A DNA stretch of 64,000 nucleotides from Halosimplex rubrum (GTDB lineage: Archaea > Halobacteriota > Halobacteria > Halobacteriales > Haloarculaceae), in NCBI RefSeq assembly GCF_013415885.1, contig NZ_CP058910.1, forward strand, positions 2,666,001-2,730,000, in the 5' to 3' direction. A program made the position numbers and the translations under genes. The notes below the pieces were generated by a model. The model saw only the letters and a list, made by a program, of their open reading frames with translations. It ran no database searches and was not told the DNA's origin. Positions 20,615 through 30,995 of the stretch are shown piece by piece (the stretch's first letter is position 1; each line of letters begins with the position of its first letter).

Positions 20615-21397
20615 CTACTCGGCGACGCCGTCGCCCGCGGTCCCTCCGGTGAAGTTCTCGACCTCGCTACCACTTCCGTCGCGAGTGATCCCGTCGAGGG
20701 TGGCCGGTCGGTCCGGGCCGGGCGAGGAGCGACGCGGTCGTTCGTCGTCGTCTCCGCCTGTCGGCGTCACGTCCCCTTGTCCGTCGAGTTTTTCGACGAG
20801 CGCCTCGTCGCTCACGACCGCCGACCGGGGGAGCGACTCGTCGCTCGGCCAGCCCCGCCAGAAGACGCGGCTCCGCTGGAGCGCCTCGCGAACCGTCGCC
20901 TCGTCGACGGCGTCGATCCGCTCGCGGGGAGTCGGCACGCGGGCGTCGAGCGCGCGCTCGAACTCGTCGGGGTCGCGCAGGTTGCCGAGGAAACGGCTCG
21001 ACTCCCCCGACCGGGCCAGTTCGTAGCTCGCCGTCCCGATCCGTCGGTCGCCCGCCGTCTCACGGCGGATCGCGAGGTCGAGGTCGTCGTACTCGACGGC
21101 GGTCGAACCGGGTCGGAGTCCGCCCTCGACGGTGAGGGAGTCGCGGTCGAACCGGACGGTCCGCCGGGCCGCGCCGACCGCGATCAGGCCGAGGACGCAG
21201 ACGAGCGCAGCGAGGGCACCGCCGCCGACGAGCGCGGCCGTCGACGGTCCCGAGACGCCGTTGACCGCCAGCAGCGACCGGGCGACGGCCCCGAGCAGGG
21301 CGCCGCCGGCCAGCGCTCCAAGCCCCTCGCGCCAGGCCGAGAGGACCGCCGCGGCCGCCGACGCACTAGCCGTCGGGTCGGTCGACAGTTCGGTCAT
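20615..21397 (-). CDS. Membrane-anchored PH-like domain protein, paralogue B
   Basis: A 260-residue paralogue of the next gene. It adds two N-terminal membrane helices (about residues 26-46 and 55-78, ALVGGGALAALVCVLGLIAVG), then the PH-like region (VRFDRDSLTVEGGLRPG, IGTASYELARSGE) and the shared RVPTPRERIDAVDEATVREALQ and WPSDESLPRSAVVSDEALVEKL blocks. The tail ends with a similar VENFTGGT. The pair gives one membrane-bound and one soluble form of the same module. Confidence 0.7.
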   Translation of the reverse strand: MTELSTDPTASASAAAAVLSAWREGLGALAGGALLGAVARSLLAVNGVSGPSTAALVGGGALAALVCVLGLIAVGAARRTVRFDRDSLTVEGGLRPGSTAVEYDDLDLAIRRETAGDRRIGTASYELARSGESSRFLGNLRDPDEFERALDARVPTPRERIDAVDEATVREALQRSRVFWRGWPSDESLPRSAVVSDEALVEKLDGQGDVTPTGGDDDERPRRSSPGPDRPATLDGITRDGSGSEVENFTGGTAGDGVAE

Positions 21398-21489
21398 ACT
21401 GTGTGAATTTCGTCCCTGGGAACAATAGTGTTGCCCCGGGTCCGACGCGGTCGCGGCGGTCGGGGTGGTCGAGGTAGCCGGCCCGGGCG

Positions 21490-21828
21490 TCAGTCGTCCG
21501 CGTCGGCCTCCGCGGTCAGTTCCTCGGCGACGGTGTCGGCGTCGAACAGCGCGGGGTCCATCCCGAGGACCTGCTGGCCGCTGACGAACTCCGGCAGGGA
21601 GTCGTCGGTGTACGTGACGACCCGCACGTCGGGGTTGAGGTCGCGCGCGACGACGATGGAGGTCGCCTGGCCCACGTCGGTCAGGACGAACAGGTCGGCG
21701 TCGTGGACGCCCGCCTCTTCGAGTGCCGGCCGGTTGGCGACGCCGTCGACGACCGTCACCGTCGCCCCCCGGTCGCGCAACTCGTCGGCCAGCCCCTCGG
21801 TGTCGCTGCCTGCGAACACTGCGTTCAT
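21490..21828 (-). CDS. Small Rossmann-like (TrkA-N type) protein
   Basis: A 112-residue protein with the start of a nucleotide-binding fold, MNAVFAGSDTEGLADELRDRG, then ADLFVLTDVGQATSIVVARDLNPDVRVVTY, as in RCK/TrkA N-terminal domains; the glycine motif (GSDTEG) is weaker than usual. It ends in an acidic tail. It lies close to the pyrG/guaA operon but on its own transcript. The ATG at 21828 is taken because the extra N-terminal residues of a longer reading are not fold-like. Role unknown. Confidence 0.75.
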   Translation of the reverse strand: MNAVFAGSDTEGLADELRDRGATVTVVDGVANRPALEEAGVHDADLFVLTDVGQATSIVVARDLNPDVRVVTYTDDSLPEFVSGQQVLGMDPALFDADTVAEELTAEADADD

Positions 21829-21958
21829 ACGGACACGGACGACGCCCGGGGGCTTGTGTCTCACGTTTCCGGCGGGCGGCTCACCGCTCCGCGTTCCCGG
21901 GCGCTCGACCGGGACGGCTCCGGAACTGATACGTCGATATCGCGTCTCCGCTCGGACG

Positions 21959-22267
21959 ATGATCGAGTGGCTCGGCGGTCCGACGCACGTCGTCGATATC
22001 GCGATCCCCGCGTCGGGGCTGGTCCTGCTCCTCGTCCTCTCGAAGACGGCGGAGACGAACCGCAGCCGGCGGTACTTCGTCCCGGCCTTCGGCTGTTGGC
22101 TCGGCTCCGAACTCCTCCTCGGGCTCTACGCGGGGACCCTCCTCGCCGTTCCCCGCCCGGTCGGGATCGGCGGCGCGCTCGCGCTGCTGGTCGGGTTCCT
22201 CGGGCTGTTCGTCCAGGGGCTCCGATCCGTGTGGAACGCGCGGGGCTCGGCGTCCGCGTCGCCGTAG
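21959..22267 (+). CDS. Small membrane protein, three predicted helices
   Basis: A 102-residue product with hydrophobic segments near 11-28 (VVDIAIPASGLVLLLVLS), 42-62 (PAFGCWLGSELLLGLYAGTLL) and 70-88 (IGGALALLVGFLGLFVQGL). No family recognised. It converges with the guaA gene. Confidence 0.65.
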   Translation: MIEWLGGPTHVVDIAIPASGLVLLLVLSKTAETNRSRRYFVPAFGCWLGSELLLGLYAGTLLAVPRPVGIGGALALLVGFLGLFVQGLRSVWNARGSASASP

Positions 22268-22292
22268 ACCGGCGAGACGTCGCCGGCTGTGC

Positions 22293-23210
22293 TTACTCGT
22301 ACTCGATGGTCGCCGGCGGCTTGTGGGTCACGTCGTACAGCACTCGGGAGACGTTGTCGTTCTCGCCAGTGATTCTGGACTGAATGCGCTGGAGGGTGTC
22401 CCAGTCCACGTCTTGGGCGCGGGCGGTCATGCCGTCGCGGCTCTCGACCGAGCGGACGGCGACGACCCAGCCGTGGACGCGGTTGTCGCCCTTGACGCCG
22501 GTGGCCTTCCCCAGCACCGCGGCCAGCGCCTGCCACGGGTCGTGGTCTTCGAGTTCCTCCTCGACGACGTGGTTGGCCTCGCGGGCGACTTCGAGTTTCT
22601 CCTCGGTGACCTCGCCGATGATACGGACGGCGAGACCGGGCCCGGGGAACGGCATCCGCTCGGCGGTGATCTCCTCGAGGTCGAGCGCGCGGGCGACCTC
22701 GCGCACCTCGTCCTTGTAGAGGTCCCGCATCGGCTCGACGATGCCGTCGAAGTCGATGCGCTCGGGGAGCCCACCGACGTTGTGGTGGGACTTGATCGTC
22801 CCCTCGCTCTCGATGCGGTCGGGGTAGATGGTCCCCTGGACGAGGTAGTCGGCGTCGACCTCGCGGGCGACCTCCTCGAACTCCCGGATGAACTGCTCGC
22901 CGATGATGTGGCGTTTCTCCTCGGGGTCGGTCTCGCCTTCGAGCGCCTCGACGAAGCGGTCCTGGGCCTCGACGATACGCAGCGAGTCCATGTAGTCGAA
23001 GGTCTCGCGGATCTGGTCGGTCTCGCCCTTGCGCATGAGACCGGTGTCGACGTAGACGGCGGTGAGCTGGTCGCCGATGGCCTCGTAGGCCAGCGCCGCG
23101 GCCGTCGAGGAGTCGACGCCGCCCGAGAGCCCGATGACGGCGTTCGCGTCGCCGACCTCGGTCGCGATCTCGTCGAGCTTCTCGTCGATGAAGGAGTCGA
23201 CGTCGACCAT
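22293..23210 (-). CDS. guaAb: GMP synthase, ATP-pyrophosphatase subunit
   Basis: Converts XMP to GMP using ammonia from a separate glutaminase subunit, as in archaea where the two halves of GuaA are split. The 305-residue product has the N-type ATP-pyrophosphatase P-loop [15 protein letters not shown] near residue 27 and the C-terminal GMP-synthase dimer domain ([30 protein letters not shown]). Its ATG overlaps the pyrG stop by one base (TGATG), so translation is coupled. The glutaminase subunit is not in this window. Confidence 0.96.
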   Translation of the reverse strand: MVDVDSFIDEKLDEIATEVGDANAVIGLSGGVDSSTAAALAYEAIGDQLTAVYVDTGLMRKGETDQIRETFDYMDSLRIVEAQDRFVEALEGETDPEEKRHIIGEQFIREFEEVAREVDADYLVQGTIYPDRIESEGTIKSHHNVGGLPERIDFDGIVEPMRDLYKDEVREVARALDLEEITAERMPFPGPGLAVRIIGEVTEEKLEVAREANHVVEEELEDHDPWQALAAVLGKATGVKGDNRVHGWVVAVRSVESRDGMTARAQDVDWDTLQRIQSRITGENDNVSRVLYDVTHKPPATIEYE

Positions 23211-24880
23211 CAGGCCTCCACCTCCTCGGTGTCCGCCACGGCTTCATCGTCCGTCGACCCCTGCAGCTCCAGCGCCGCGTCGAGCAGGCCGACGAACGGC
23301 GGGCTGGCGCGGCCGGGTCGAGAGCGGAACTCGGGGTGGAACTGCGTCCCGACGAAGTAGGGGTGGTCGGGCAGTTCGAGGATCTCCATCCGGCGGCCGG
23401 ACTGTCCCGAGAAGCGCAGACCCGCGGCTTCCAGGTCGTCGATGTACTCCGGGTTGACCTCGTAGCGGTGGCGGTGGCGCTCCGTGCAGCTGTCGTCGTC
23501 GTAGATCTCGTGGGCGAGGGTGCCGTCCTCGATCTCGGTGACGTGGGCGCCCAGCCGCATCGTCCCGCCCATGTCGTCGACGCCCTCCTGCTCGGGCAGG
23601 ATGTCGATGACCGGGTAGGGGGTGTCCTCGTCGAGTTCCGCGGAGTGGGCGCCCTCCAGGCCGAGGACGTTGCGGGCGTACTCGACGACCGCGAGCTGGA
23701 AGCCCAGACAGAGACCGAGGTAGGGGAGGCCGTTCTCGCGGGCGTAGCGGATGGCTTCCATCTTGCCCTCGGTGCCTCGCGAACCGAAGCCGCCGGGGAC
23801 GACGACGGCGTCCATGCCGTCGAGTTGCCCGTCCGTGCCGTCGGCGAGTTCCTCGGCGTGGATCCACTCGGTCTCGACGTTGACGTTGTGGGCGAGGCCG
23901 GCGTGTTTCAGCGACTCGTAGATAGAGAGGTAGGCGTCTTCGAGCCCGTACTTGCCGACCAGCGCGACGTCGACGGTGCCCGTCTGCTCCTGGGTGACCA
24001 GCTTGCGCCAGCCGTTGTGCCGTTCGTCCTCGGGCAGGGCGTCGTCGGCCAGGTCGAGTCGCTCCATGACGTACTCGTCGAGGCCCTCGTCTTCGACCAT
24101 CAGCGGCACCTGATAGATGTCGGGCACGTCGGGGTTCGAGAAGACCGCTTCCGTGGGTACGTCGCAAAAGAGGGCGATCTTCTCCTTGGTCTCGGGGTCG
24201 AGCCGGTCGTCGGCGCGACCGACCAGGATGTCGGGCTGGAGGCCGATCGAGCGCAGTTCCTTGACGCTGTGCTGGGTCGGCTTGGTCTTCTGCTCGCCGT
24301 TTTTCGAGTAGGGGACCAGCGTGACGTGGACGAACTGGATGTCGTCCTCGTCTTCCTCGTGGGCGAACTGCCGGAGCGCTTCGAGGTAGGGCATCCCCTC
24401 GATGTCACCGACGGTGCCGCCGACTTCGATGATACAGACGTCGCTGCCCTCGGCGACCTCGCGGATGCGCCGCTTGATGTCGTCGGTGACGTGCGGGATG
24501 ACCTGGACGGTCTTGCCCAGGTAGTCGCCCGAGCGCTCCTTCTCGATGACGGACTGGTAGACCTTGCCCGTGGTCACGTTGTGCTTCGAGGTCATGTCGA
24601 TGTCGAGGAAGCGCTCGTAGTTCCCGAGATCGAGGTCGACCTCGCCGCCGTCCTTGAGGACGTACACCTCCCCGTGCTGGAAGGGGTTCATCGTCCCGGC
24701 GTCGACGTTGAGATACGGGTCGACCTTGACCGCGGTCACGTCGAAGCCGGCGTTCGAGAGGAGCCGGCCGGTGCTGGCGGCCGTGATACCCTTGCCCAGC
24801 CCGGACATGACGCCCCCGGTGACGAAAACGAACTTGTTCCCCAGAGTTTCGTCGTACTCTCGCTCCGGTTCCGTCGGCAT
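23210..24880 (-). CDS. pyrG: CTP synthase
   Basis: Aminates UTP to CTP with glutamine and ATP. The 556-residue enzyme has the N-terminal synthetase domain ([20 protein letters not shown], near residue 18; [20 protein letters not shown]) and a C-terminal class I amidotransferase domain with the Cys of LGLCLGFQL and the His-Glu of GTQFHPEF. The ATG at 24880 gives the family N-terminus. It is the first gene of the pyrG-guaAb operon, joining CTP and GMP supply. A GGTTTTC-type box lies about 30 bp upstream. Confidence 0.97.
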   Translation of the reverse strand: MPTEPEREYDETLGNKFVFVTGGVMSGLGKGITAASTGRLLSNAGFDVTAVKVDPYLNVDAGTMNPFQHGEVYVLKDGGEVDLDLGNYERFLDIDMTSKHNVTTGKVYQSVIEKERSGDYLGKTVQVIPHVTDDIKRRIREVAEGSDVCIIEVGGTVGDIEGMPYLEALRQFAHEEDEDDIQFVHVTLVPYSKNGEQKTKPTQHSVKELRSIGLQPDILVGRADDRLDPETKEKIALFCDVPTEAVFSNPDVPDIYQVPLMVEDEGLDEYVMERLDLADDALPEDERHNGWRKLVTQEQTGTVDVALVGKYGLEDAYLSIYESLKHAGLAHNVNVETEWIHAEELADGTDGQLDGMDAVVVPGGFGSRGTEGKMEAIRYARENGLPYLGLCLGFQLAVVEYARNVLGLEGAHSAELDEDTPYPVIDILPEQEGVDDMGGTMRLGAHVTEIEDGTLAHEIYDDDSCTERHRHRYEVNPEYIDDLEAAGLRFSGQSGRRMEILELPDHPYFVGTQFHPEFRSRPGRASPPFVGLLDAALELQGSTDDEAVADTEEVEA

Positions 24881-25005
24881 ACCGACCGTGCGCGGTGTGC
24901 CCTGAAAACCGTTTCGGGAGCCACTGCAAATCCGTGTGTTTGTCAACGTGTGACGGCCGTGGACCGCCGATCCGGTCGGTCCAGCGACCGGTGCGCGGTC
25001 CCGGC

Positions 25006-25629
25006 TCAGACGCGACCCGCGAGAAAGTCCGCGACGACCTGCGCGACCGTCTCGGTCTGCCCGACGAAGTGGTGGTCGGCCGCCAGTTCCGTCACCGAGA
25101 ACCCTCGTTCGCGCGCCCGCTCGACGATCGGCCGAGCGTCGACCGTGCCGTCGCGACTCCCGTAGACGACTTGGCCGGGGCAGTCGATCCGTTCGACGGC
25201 CGCGACGGCGTCGACCGCGTCCGCCCCGTCGCCGACCCGGGGAGCGGGCGCGAGGGCGGAGACGGCCGCGGGCGATGCCCCATCGTCGTCCGTCCCGTCG
25301 GCCGCCGCGGCGAACGCGAGACAGCCGCCGAAGCTGTAGCCGAACAGGCCGACCGCGTCGTAGCGCTCGTCCGCCCAGTCGAGCGCCCCGCCGATGTCGC
25401 GCAGTTCTCCGGGTCCGCCGCCCCACTCGCCGTAGTCGAATCGGAGCGCGGCGATCCCGCGGTCGGTCAGCGCGTCGGCGACCGCGGTCAGCCGGCGGTC
25501 CGAGCGCGACCCGCCCAGCTGCGGGTGGGGCGGACAGGCGACGACGCAGGCGGTCGGGTCGGTGCCGTCCGGTTCGTCCAGCGACCCGCGCACGTCGCGA
25601 CCGCCCGGGACCACCACTGGCTCGCTCAC
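25006..25629 (-). CDS. Alpha/beta hydrolase (dienelactone-hydrolase-like)
   Basis: A 207-residue hydrolase. The nucleophile elbow is [10 protein letters not shown], with Ser in G-x-S-x-G; the acid is Asp in YGSRDGTVD and the base His in [22 protein letters not shown] near the N-terminus suits the KANL/YSEM-type small esterases. The GTG at 25629 is the most likely start: an AAGCTT box lies about 30 bp before it and longer readings add a low-complexity head. Substrate unknown. Confidence 0.85.
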   Translation of the reverse strand: MSEPVVVPGGRDVRGSLDEPDGTDPTACVVACPPHPQLGGSRSDRRLTAVADALTDRGIAALRFDYGEWGGGPGELRDIGGALDWADERYDAVGLFGYSFGGCLAFAAAADGTDDDGASPAAVSALAPAPRVGDGADAVDAVAAVERIDCPGQVVYGSRDGTVDARPIVERARERGFSVTELAADHHFVGQTETVAQVVADFLAGRV

Positions 25630-25705
25630 GTTCGAAACTGGTCGGTCGCCCCCTCGAAGCTTTCGGCGACCGGTCGGTCGGCCGGCGCTCTCGGTCGACA
25701 GTCGC

Positions 25706-27655
25706 TCACTCGACGGTCTCGACACCGGTGACCTCGAACCGCGCGCCGCCGGCGTCACTCTCGGTCACGTCGACGGTCCAGCCGTGAGCCTCGGCGATCC
25801 GTTCGACGATGGCCAGACCGAAGCCGGTGTTGTCCGCCCGCGTCGAGAATCCCGAGTCGAACACGTCGCCGCGCAGGTCCTCGGGGATCCCCAGCCCGTC
25901 GTCCTCGACGTAGAACCCGCCGTCGCAGTCGCCGACGCGGACGACCAGGCCGCCCTCGTCCGGCGCGCCCACTGCCGTGCGGTCGGTGGCGCCGTGCTCC
26001 ACCGAGTTGCCGAACAGGTTCTCCAGCAGTCGAGCGAGGCGCTCGGGGTCGGCCCGGACCGTCAGGTCGGTCTCGACGGCGAGCCGTTCGGCGTCGGTCT
26101 CGACGGTCCCCCAGGCGCGGCTGGCCGCCCGCGCGAGGTCGACCGGTTCCGGCTCGGAGATCGCTTCCCCGTGCCGGGACAGCGCGAGGAGGTTCTCGAT
26201 CATCGCGTCCATCCGGTCGACGGCGTTCCGGCAGCGCTCGAACTGTTCGGGGTCGCCGGTCGCCTCGGCCGCGTCGACCGCGCCGTTCAGCACCGTCAGC
26301 GGGTTCCGGAGGTCGTGGCTGACGACGCTCGTGAACTCCTCGAGGCGCTCGTTCTTCCGCTCGAGTTCGTCCCGCCGGCGTCGTAGTTCCGCCCGGCGCT
26401 CGGTGCGGTCGAGCGCGGCTTCGAGCGTCGTCGCCAGGATTTCGACGAGCACCTCGTCGGTCCCCGAGAAGGCGTGGGTCCGCTCGGCGGAGACGACGAA
26501 CACGCCGTGGTCGCCCATCGGATGGAAGATCACGCTCCGCGAGGGGGTCGGTTCGTCGACCCCCTCGTCGGCGGGGACGTCGTCGATCCGAACCGGATCG
26601 CCCCTCTCGAAGACATCCCAGACCAGCGCTGCTCGCGACCCCTCGGGGGCGTCACGCGGGTAGACCGGAACCTCGTCGAACGCCTCGCGGACCGCGTCGA
26701 CGACCGCGGTCGGTTCGAGCCGCTCGCCGGCGTCGTCGAGCAGGAAGACGCCGCTCAGGCGGGCTTCGAGGACGGCGTCGGCGGCCTCGGTCGCCACCTG
26801 CGCGGTCTCCTCGCGGGTCTCGGTGTGCATCAGCGCGCTGGTCCGGCGTTGCAGCCGTTCGAGCTTCCGCTCGCGGTCCGCTCGCTCGGTCACGTCGCGA
26901 GTCACGCCCAGCACCGCGCGCTCCTCGCTCTCCCCGATGTCGTAGGGGAACACCTGCGGCTCGAAGACGTGGTGCTCCCCCTCGGCATCGGTCACTTCGA
27001 CCCCCGAGAGTCGCTTCGGTTCCCCTGTCGCGATGACCGACCGGAAGTCCTGCAGGAACTGCGCGGCCGCCCGGTCGTCCAGGACCTCCTCGACGGTCGA
27101 CCCCTCGATCGCATCGACGGTGGTGCCGTGGAACGCCGCCAGCACCTGGTTGACCAGCCGGTAGGTGCCCGTCTCGTCGACGACGTAGACCAGGTGGGGC
27201 AGCGAGTCGACGATCTTCCGGAGGCGGCGCTCGCTGTGTTCGACCCGTCGGCGCGAGCGGGCGTGTTCGACCGCGTTCGCGATCCGGTTCGCCAGGACGG
27301 TGTACTGGTCGGTCCCGGTCTCCTTCTGGAGGTAGTCGGTCACGCCGGCGGAGATCGCCTCGCTCGCCACCGCCTCCGAGCCCTTCCCGGTGAAGAGGAT
27401 GAAGGGGAGCTCCGGGAACCGCTCTCGCACCCGTTCGAGGAACTCGATCCCGTCCGCTCCCGGCATCTCGTAGTCGGAGACGACACAGTCGAACGGGTAG
27501 CCGTCGAGGCGGTCCAGCCCCTCGGTGACGTCGGTGGCCGTCTCGACGCTAAACCGCTCGTCGGCCCGTTCCAGGAACGTGGCAGTCAGGTCGGACACGT
27601 CCGGGTCGTCGTCGACGTGGAGGACCCGAATCTCGTCCCGCGACACCGCGCTCAT
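25706..27655 (-). CDS. Hybrid sensor kinase: receiver, PAS, GAF, histidine kinase
   Basis: A 649-residue soluble signalling protein. An N-terminal receiver domain (VLHVDDDPDV; phospho-acceptor Asp61 in VVSDYEMPG) precedes a PAS domain (about 143-260, VYVVDETGTYRLVNQ), a GAF domain (about 270-415), a HisKA helix with His447 in VVSHDLRNPLT, and an ATPase domain with EDDGLGIPED and NTGFGLAIVERI. The ATG at 27655 follows GTTATTGC by about 30 bp; an in-frame TTG four codons earlier is less likely. It sits beside the hydrolase gene. Signal unknown. Confidence 0.93.
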   Translation of the reverse strand: MSAVSRDEIRVLHVDDDPDVSDLTATFLERADERFSVETATDVTEGLDRLDGYPFDCVVSDYEMPGADGIEFLERVRERFPELPFILFTGKGSEAVASEAISAGVTDYLQKETGTDQYTVLANRIANAVEHARSRRRVEHSERRLRKIVDSLPHLVYVVDETGTYRLVNQVLAAFHGTTVDAIEGSTVEEVLDDRAAAQFLQDFRSVIATGEPKRLSGVEVTDAEGEHHVFEPQVFPYDIGESEERAVLGVTRDVTERADRERKLERLQRRTSALMHTETREETAQVATEAADAVLEARLSGVFLLDDAGERLEPTAVVDAVREAFDEVPVYPRDAPEGSRAALVWDVFERGDPVRIDDVPADEGVDEPTPSRSVIFHPMGDHGVFVVSAERTHAFSGTDEVLVEILATTLEAALDRTERRAELRRRRDELERKNERLEEFTSVVSHDLRNPLTVLNGAVDAAEATGDPEQFERCRNAVDRMDAMIENLLALSRHGEAISEPEPVDLARAASRAWGTVETDAERLAVETDLTVRADPERLARLLENLFGNSVEHGATDRTAVGAPDEGGLVVRVGDCDGGFYVEDDGLGIPEDLRGDVFDSGFSTRADNTGFGLAIVERIAEAHGWTVDVTESDAGGARFEVTGVETVE

Positions 27656-27885
27656 GGTACTTTCCAACCGTCTCCGGGCAATAACAGTTGGGACGCGAGT
27701 ATCGCGCCTGAGAGTCGTCCTCCCGAACGGGACGGAATTTACACCGCTGTGACAACACGTCCGGTCGGCGGTCCCGCTCGCCGACTCCGGGGGAACAACC
27801 GGGGATTCGGCCCGGACGCCCAGGCCCGAAACGAGCCGCTGTGTGGCTGAAAAACAATTAAAGGCTCGGGCACAAAGCGGGGGGT

Positions 27886-28791
27886 ATGGGAATCATCTCG
27901 CGCGCCTCGTACGTCGTCCGGTCGAAGATCAACGCGGTCCTCAACCGGGCCGAAGACCCCTCCGAGACGCTCGACTACTCCTACGAGCAACTGCGCGACC
28001 AGCTGCAGGACGTCAAGCAGGGCATCGCCGACCTGACCACCCAGAAGAAGCGACTCGAGATCCAGAAGCGCCGGCTGGAGGAGAACGTCGAGAAGCACAA
28101 CGAACAGGCCCGCGAGGCCGTCCAGCAGGACCGCGACGACCTGGCGCGCAAGGCCCTGGAGAAGAAAAAGCAGAAGATGAGCCAGATCGAGGGGCTGGAG
28201 ACCCAGATCGCCGAGCTACAGAACCAGCAGGACCGGCTCGTCGAGCAGAAGAACACCCTCCAGAGCCGCATCGAGGAGTTCCGCACGAAAAAGGAGACGA
28301 TGAAGGCCCGCTACGAGGCGGCCGAGGCCAGCACCAAGGTCTCGGAGGCGATGACAGGCGCCGGCGACGAGTTCGATGACGTGGGTCGGGCCATCGAGCG
28401 CGCCGAGGAGCGCACGGAGGACATGGAGGCCCGCTCGCAGGCGATGGACGAACTGCAGGAGAGCGGCGCGTTCGACGACGTGCTCTCGGACAAGGACGAC
28501 ATCGACCGCGAGCTCGAACAGCTCAGCACCGACAGCTCCGTCGACGCCGAACTCGACACGCTGAAAGGGGAGATGGGCAAGGGGACGACTGAGACCAGCG
28601 AGGAGACCGCGAGCGCGAGCGCGTCGGGCGGCGGCTCCGACGGCGAGAGCGATTCGACCGAGACCGCGAGCGAGGACGCCGAGGTCGACATGGATGTCGA
28701 CACCGACGTGGACGCCAACGGCGAGGAGGCTTCCGTCGACGACTCGGAGGTCGAGGCCGAGCTGGAAGAGCTCAAGGAAGACGAGAAGTAG
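27886..28791 (+). CDS. pspA: PspA/IM30 (ESCRT-III-like) membrane-stress protein
   Basis: A 301-residue coiled-coil protein. MGIISRASYVVRSKINAVLNRAEDP is the typical amphipathic N-terminus that binds membranes, and residues 30-170 are almost unbroken coiled coil (KRLEIQKRRLEENVEKH). The last 70 residues are an acidic Ser/Glu/Asp tail added in haloarchaea. Family members form membrane-remodelling polymers under envelope or salt stress. CAATTAAAG about 30 bp before the ATG is a clear TATA box. Confidence 0.95.
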   Translation: MGIISRASYVVRSKINAVLNRAEDPSETLDYSYEQLRDQLQDVKQGIADLTTQKKRLEIQKRRLEENVEKHNEQAREAVQQDRDDLARKALEKKKQKMSQIEGLETQIAELQNQQDRLVEQKNTLQSRIEEFRTKKETMKARYEAAEASTKVSEAMTGAGDEFDDVGRAIERAEERTEDMEARSQAMDELQESGAFDDVLSDKDDIDRELEQLSTDSSVDAELDTLKGEMGKGTTETSEETASASASGGGSDGESDSTETASEDAEVDMDVDTDVDANGEEASVDDSEVEAELEELKEDEK

Positions 28792-28827
28792 CGCGGTCGG
28801 TCCGCGCGGCGGTCCCCGCAGGTGTTT

Positions 28828-30864
28828 TCAGGGCGGCCACATCGTCGCGATCGCGAGCGTCGTCACCACGGTCAGTAGCAACTGGAGGGGCGCGCCCACG
28901 CGGGCGTAATCGGTGAACTTGTAGCCGCCGGGGCCGTACACCATCAGGTTCGTCTGGTAGCCGATGGGGGTGACGAACGCGTTCGCGGCGGCGAACGTGG
29001 CCGCGATCAGGAAGGGGAACCCGTCGAACCCGAGCTGTTGCGCGGTACTCACCGCGATCGGGATCATCAGGACGACCGTGGCGACGGGCGTGATGATCGC
29101 GGCGACGACGGCGGTGAGGAGGTAGACGATCCCCAGCAGGACGACCGGGGGGAGCGCCTCGCCGGCGCCGACGAGCGCTCCCGCGATCGCGGCGGCGCCC
29201 CCCGTCGCCTGCATCGCGACGCCGAGCGGCAACAGGCCCGCGAGGAGGAAGACGACGCTCCAGTTGACGGCGTCGTAGGTCTGGTTGGCGGTGATCGTTC
29301 CGGTGGCCACGAGCGCGAAGACGCCGCCGAGCGCGCCGATCGTGATCGGGACGAGATCGGTGGCGGCCAGCGTGATGACGGTCGCGAGCACGCCGATAGC
29401 GACGGGTGCGCGGGGACCGAGCCCCGGGCCCGTCGCGTCGGCGGCCGGCGGTCCGGTTTCGCCGCCCGGGGCGACCGTCGCTTCGTCGTCCGGAGCGTCC
29501 GATCCCTCGGTCCCGTCGCCGTCCGCCGAGACTGCGCGTTCGGTGACGACGAGGTAGTCCGCCTCCTCGAAGTAGTCGACCGCGGTCGCGGTCGTCTGGA
29601 CCAGGAGGGCGTCGCCGGACTGGAGTTCGACCGCCTCGAGGTCCTCGCGCCTGAGGTCGTCGCCGCGCCGGAGCGCCAGGACGGTCGTGTCGAACCGCTC
29701 GCGCAACTGCAGGTCGCCGACCGTCCGGCCGGCGATACGGGACTCGGGGTGGACGACGGCCTCGACGAGCGTCGCGCCGTGGGGCGCGGCGGCGAGGCGC
29801 TGTTCGGTGACGTCCTCGCGGGACCGCTGGGCGAGCCCGTAGCGGTCCGCGAAGTCGTTGACGGCCTGGAGACTCCCGCGCACGGTGAGGAGGTCGCCGG
29901 CTGCGACCGCCTGGTCGCTCGCGCTGGCGACGTAGGCCTCGCCGTCGCGCTCGACCTGGAGCACGTCCACGTCGTCCGCGCGGTCGTCCCTCGCGTCGGC
30001 GTCGACCGCGGCCGCGGTCGCATCGGCCGGTTCCCGTCCCGATGCGGACGCCGCGTCGCCGGTCGCGTCGGCTTCGGCGATCGCTCCGTCGTCGCCGATA
30101 CCGTCCAGCGCCCCGTCATCGAGCGCCTCGGCGACGGTGCGGTCGATCAGTCGCGAGTCCTCGCGGACGACCAGCACGCTGAGGTGGCGGTCGAGGCCGA
30201 ACTCGTCGGTGAAGTCCGCGCCGGCGGGAACGCGCTCGGGGACGAGCCAGCGGCCGACGGTCATCAGGTACGCGAGGCCGACCGCGAGGACCACGACGCC
30301 GACCGGGGTGATCTCGAACATCGAGATGGGGCGGCCCAGGAGGTCCCGGGAGAGGTCGCTCGCGAGGAGCGTCGTCGACGTGCCGATGAGCGTCAGCGTC
30401 CCGCCGAGCATCGCCGCGAACGACAGCGGCATCAGCAGCTTCGACGGCGAGATGCCCGCTCGCTCGGAGAGGCCGGTGATCATCGGGATGAACACCGCGA
30501 CCACGGGCGTGTTGTTGACGATGCCCGCCGAGAGACCGGTCACGCCGACGGTCGCGCCGAGCAGGCGCGTCTCGTCGCCGCCGGTCACCTCCTCGAGGAC
30601 GGCGCCGAGGTAGTCGACGACGCCGGTGTGCTCGACGCCGGCGCTGAGAATGTACATCGCCAGAATCGTCACCGTCGCGCGGCTGGCGAAGCCCTGGATG
30701 GCCTCGCCCGCCGTGACGCCGGTGTACGGTTCGAGGACGGCCAGCGCGACGAGGACGCCGATAGCGGTGATGTCGGGCGGTAACCACTCGGAGACGAACA
30801 GCCCGAGCGCGACGGCGATCAGCGCGAAGACGACCAGCGCACCCGTCGACAGCCCGAGGACCAT
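28828..30864 (-). CDS. SLC13-family anion permease with RCK_C domains
   Basis: A 678-residue membrane transporter of the DASS/SLC13 type, usually carrying dicarboxylates, sulfate or other anions with sodium. About five N-terminal helices (GLSTGALVVFALIAVALGLFVSEW; SAGIVNNTPVVAVFIPMI, the family signature) are followed by a cytoplasmic stretch of about 300 residues with two RCK_C/TrkA-C-like units (DVLQVERDGEAYVASASDQ; HPESRIAGRTVGDLQLRERF) and then the second half of helices (AAIITPVATVVLMIPIAV). TTTTATGAG about 30 bp before the ATG at 30864 sets the start. Substrate unknown. Confidence 0.92.
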   Translation of the reverse strand: MVLGLSTGALVVFALIAVALGLFVSEWLPPDITAIGVLVALAVLEPYTGVTAGEAIQGFASRATVTILAMYILSAGVEHTGVVDYLGAVLEEVTGGDETRLLGATVGVTGLSAGIVNNTPVVAVFIPMITGLSERAGISPSKLLMPLSFAAMLGGTLTLIGTSTTLLASDLSRDLLGRPISMFEITPVGVVVLAVGLAYLMTVGRWLVPERVPAGADFTDEFGLDRHLSVLVVREDSRLIDRTVAEALDDGALDGIGDDGAIAEADATGDAASASGREPADATAAAVDADARDDRADDVDVLQVERDGEAYVASASDQAVAAGDLLTVRGSLQAVNDFADRYGLAQRSREDVTEQRLAAAPHGATLVEAVVHPESRIAGRTVGDLQLRERFDTTVLALRRGDDLRREDLEAVELQSGDALLVQTTATAVDYFEEADYLVVTERAVSADGDGTEGSDAPDDEATVAPGGETGPPAADATGPGLGPRAPVAIGVLATVITLAATDLVPITIGALGGVFALVATGTITANQTYDAVNWSVVFLLAGLLPLGVAMQATGGAAAIAGALVGAGEALPPVVLLGIVYLLTAVVAAIITPVATVVLMIPIAVSTAQQLGFDGFPFLIAATFAAANAFVTPIGYQTNLMVYGPGGYKFTDYARVGAPLQLLLTVVTTLAIATMWPP

Positions 30865-30995
30865 GTCACCCGACTCTCGCGGTCGCTCATAAAACGGGGT
30901 GACCGTCGCGGGATCGAGCGGGCACCGGGCGACCGCCGGGGGACTCGAAGTGATCCCGCCAGCACACTTTTGCCCGCAGGTCGCCACCGTTCGGT

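Noticed and set aside
23336-25165. 609-codon plus-strand frame opposite pyrG
   Set aside because: Antisense shadow of a certain gene; no fold-like pattern.
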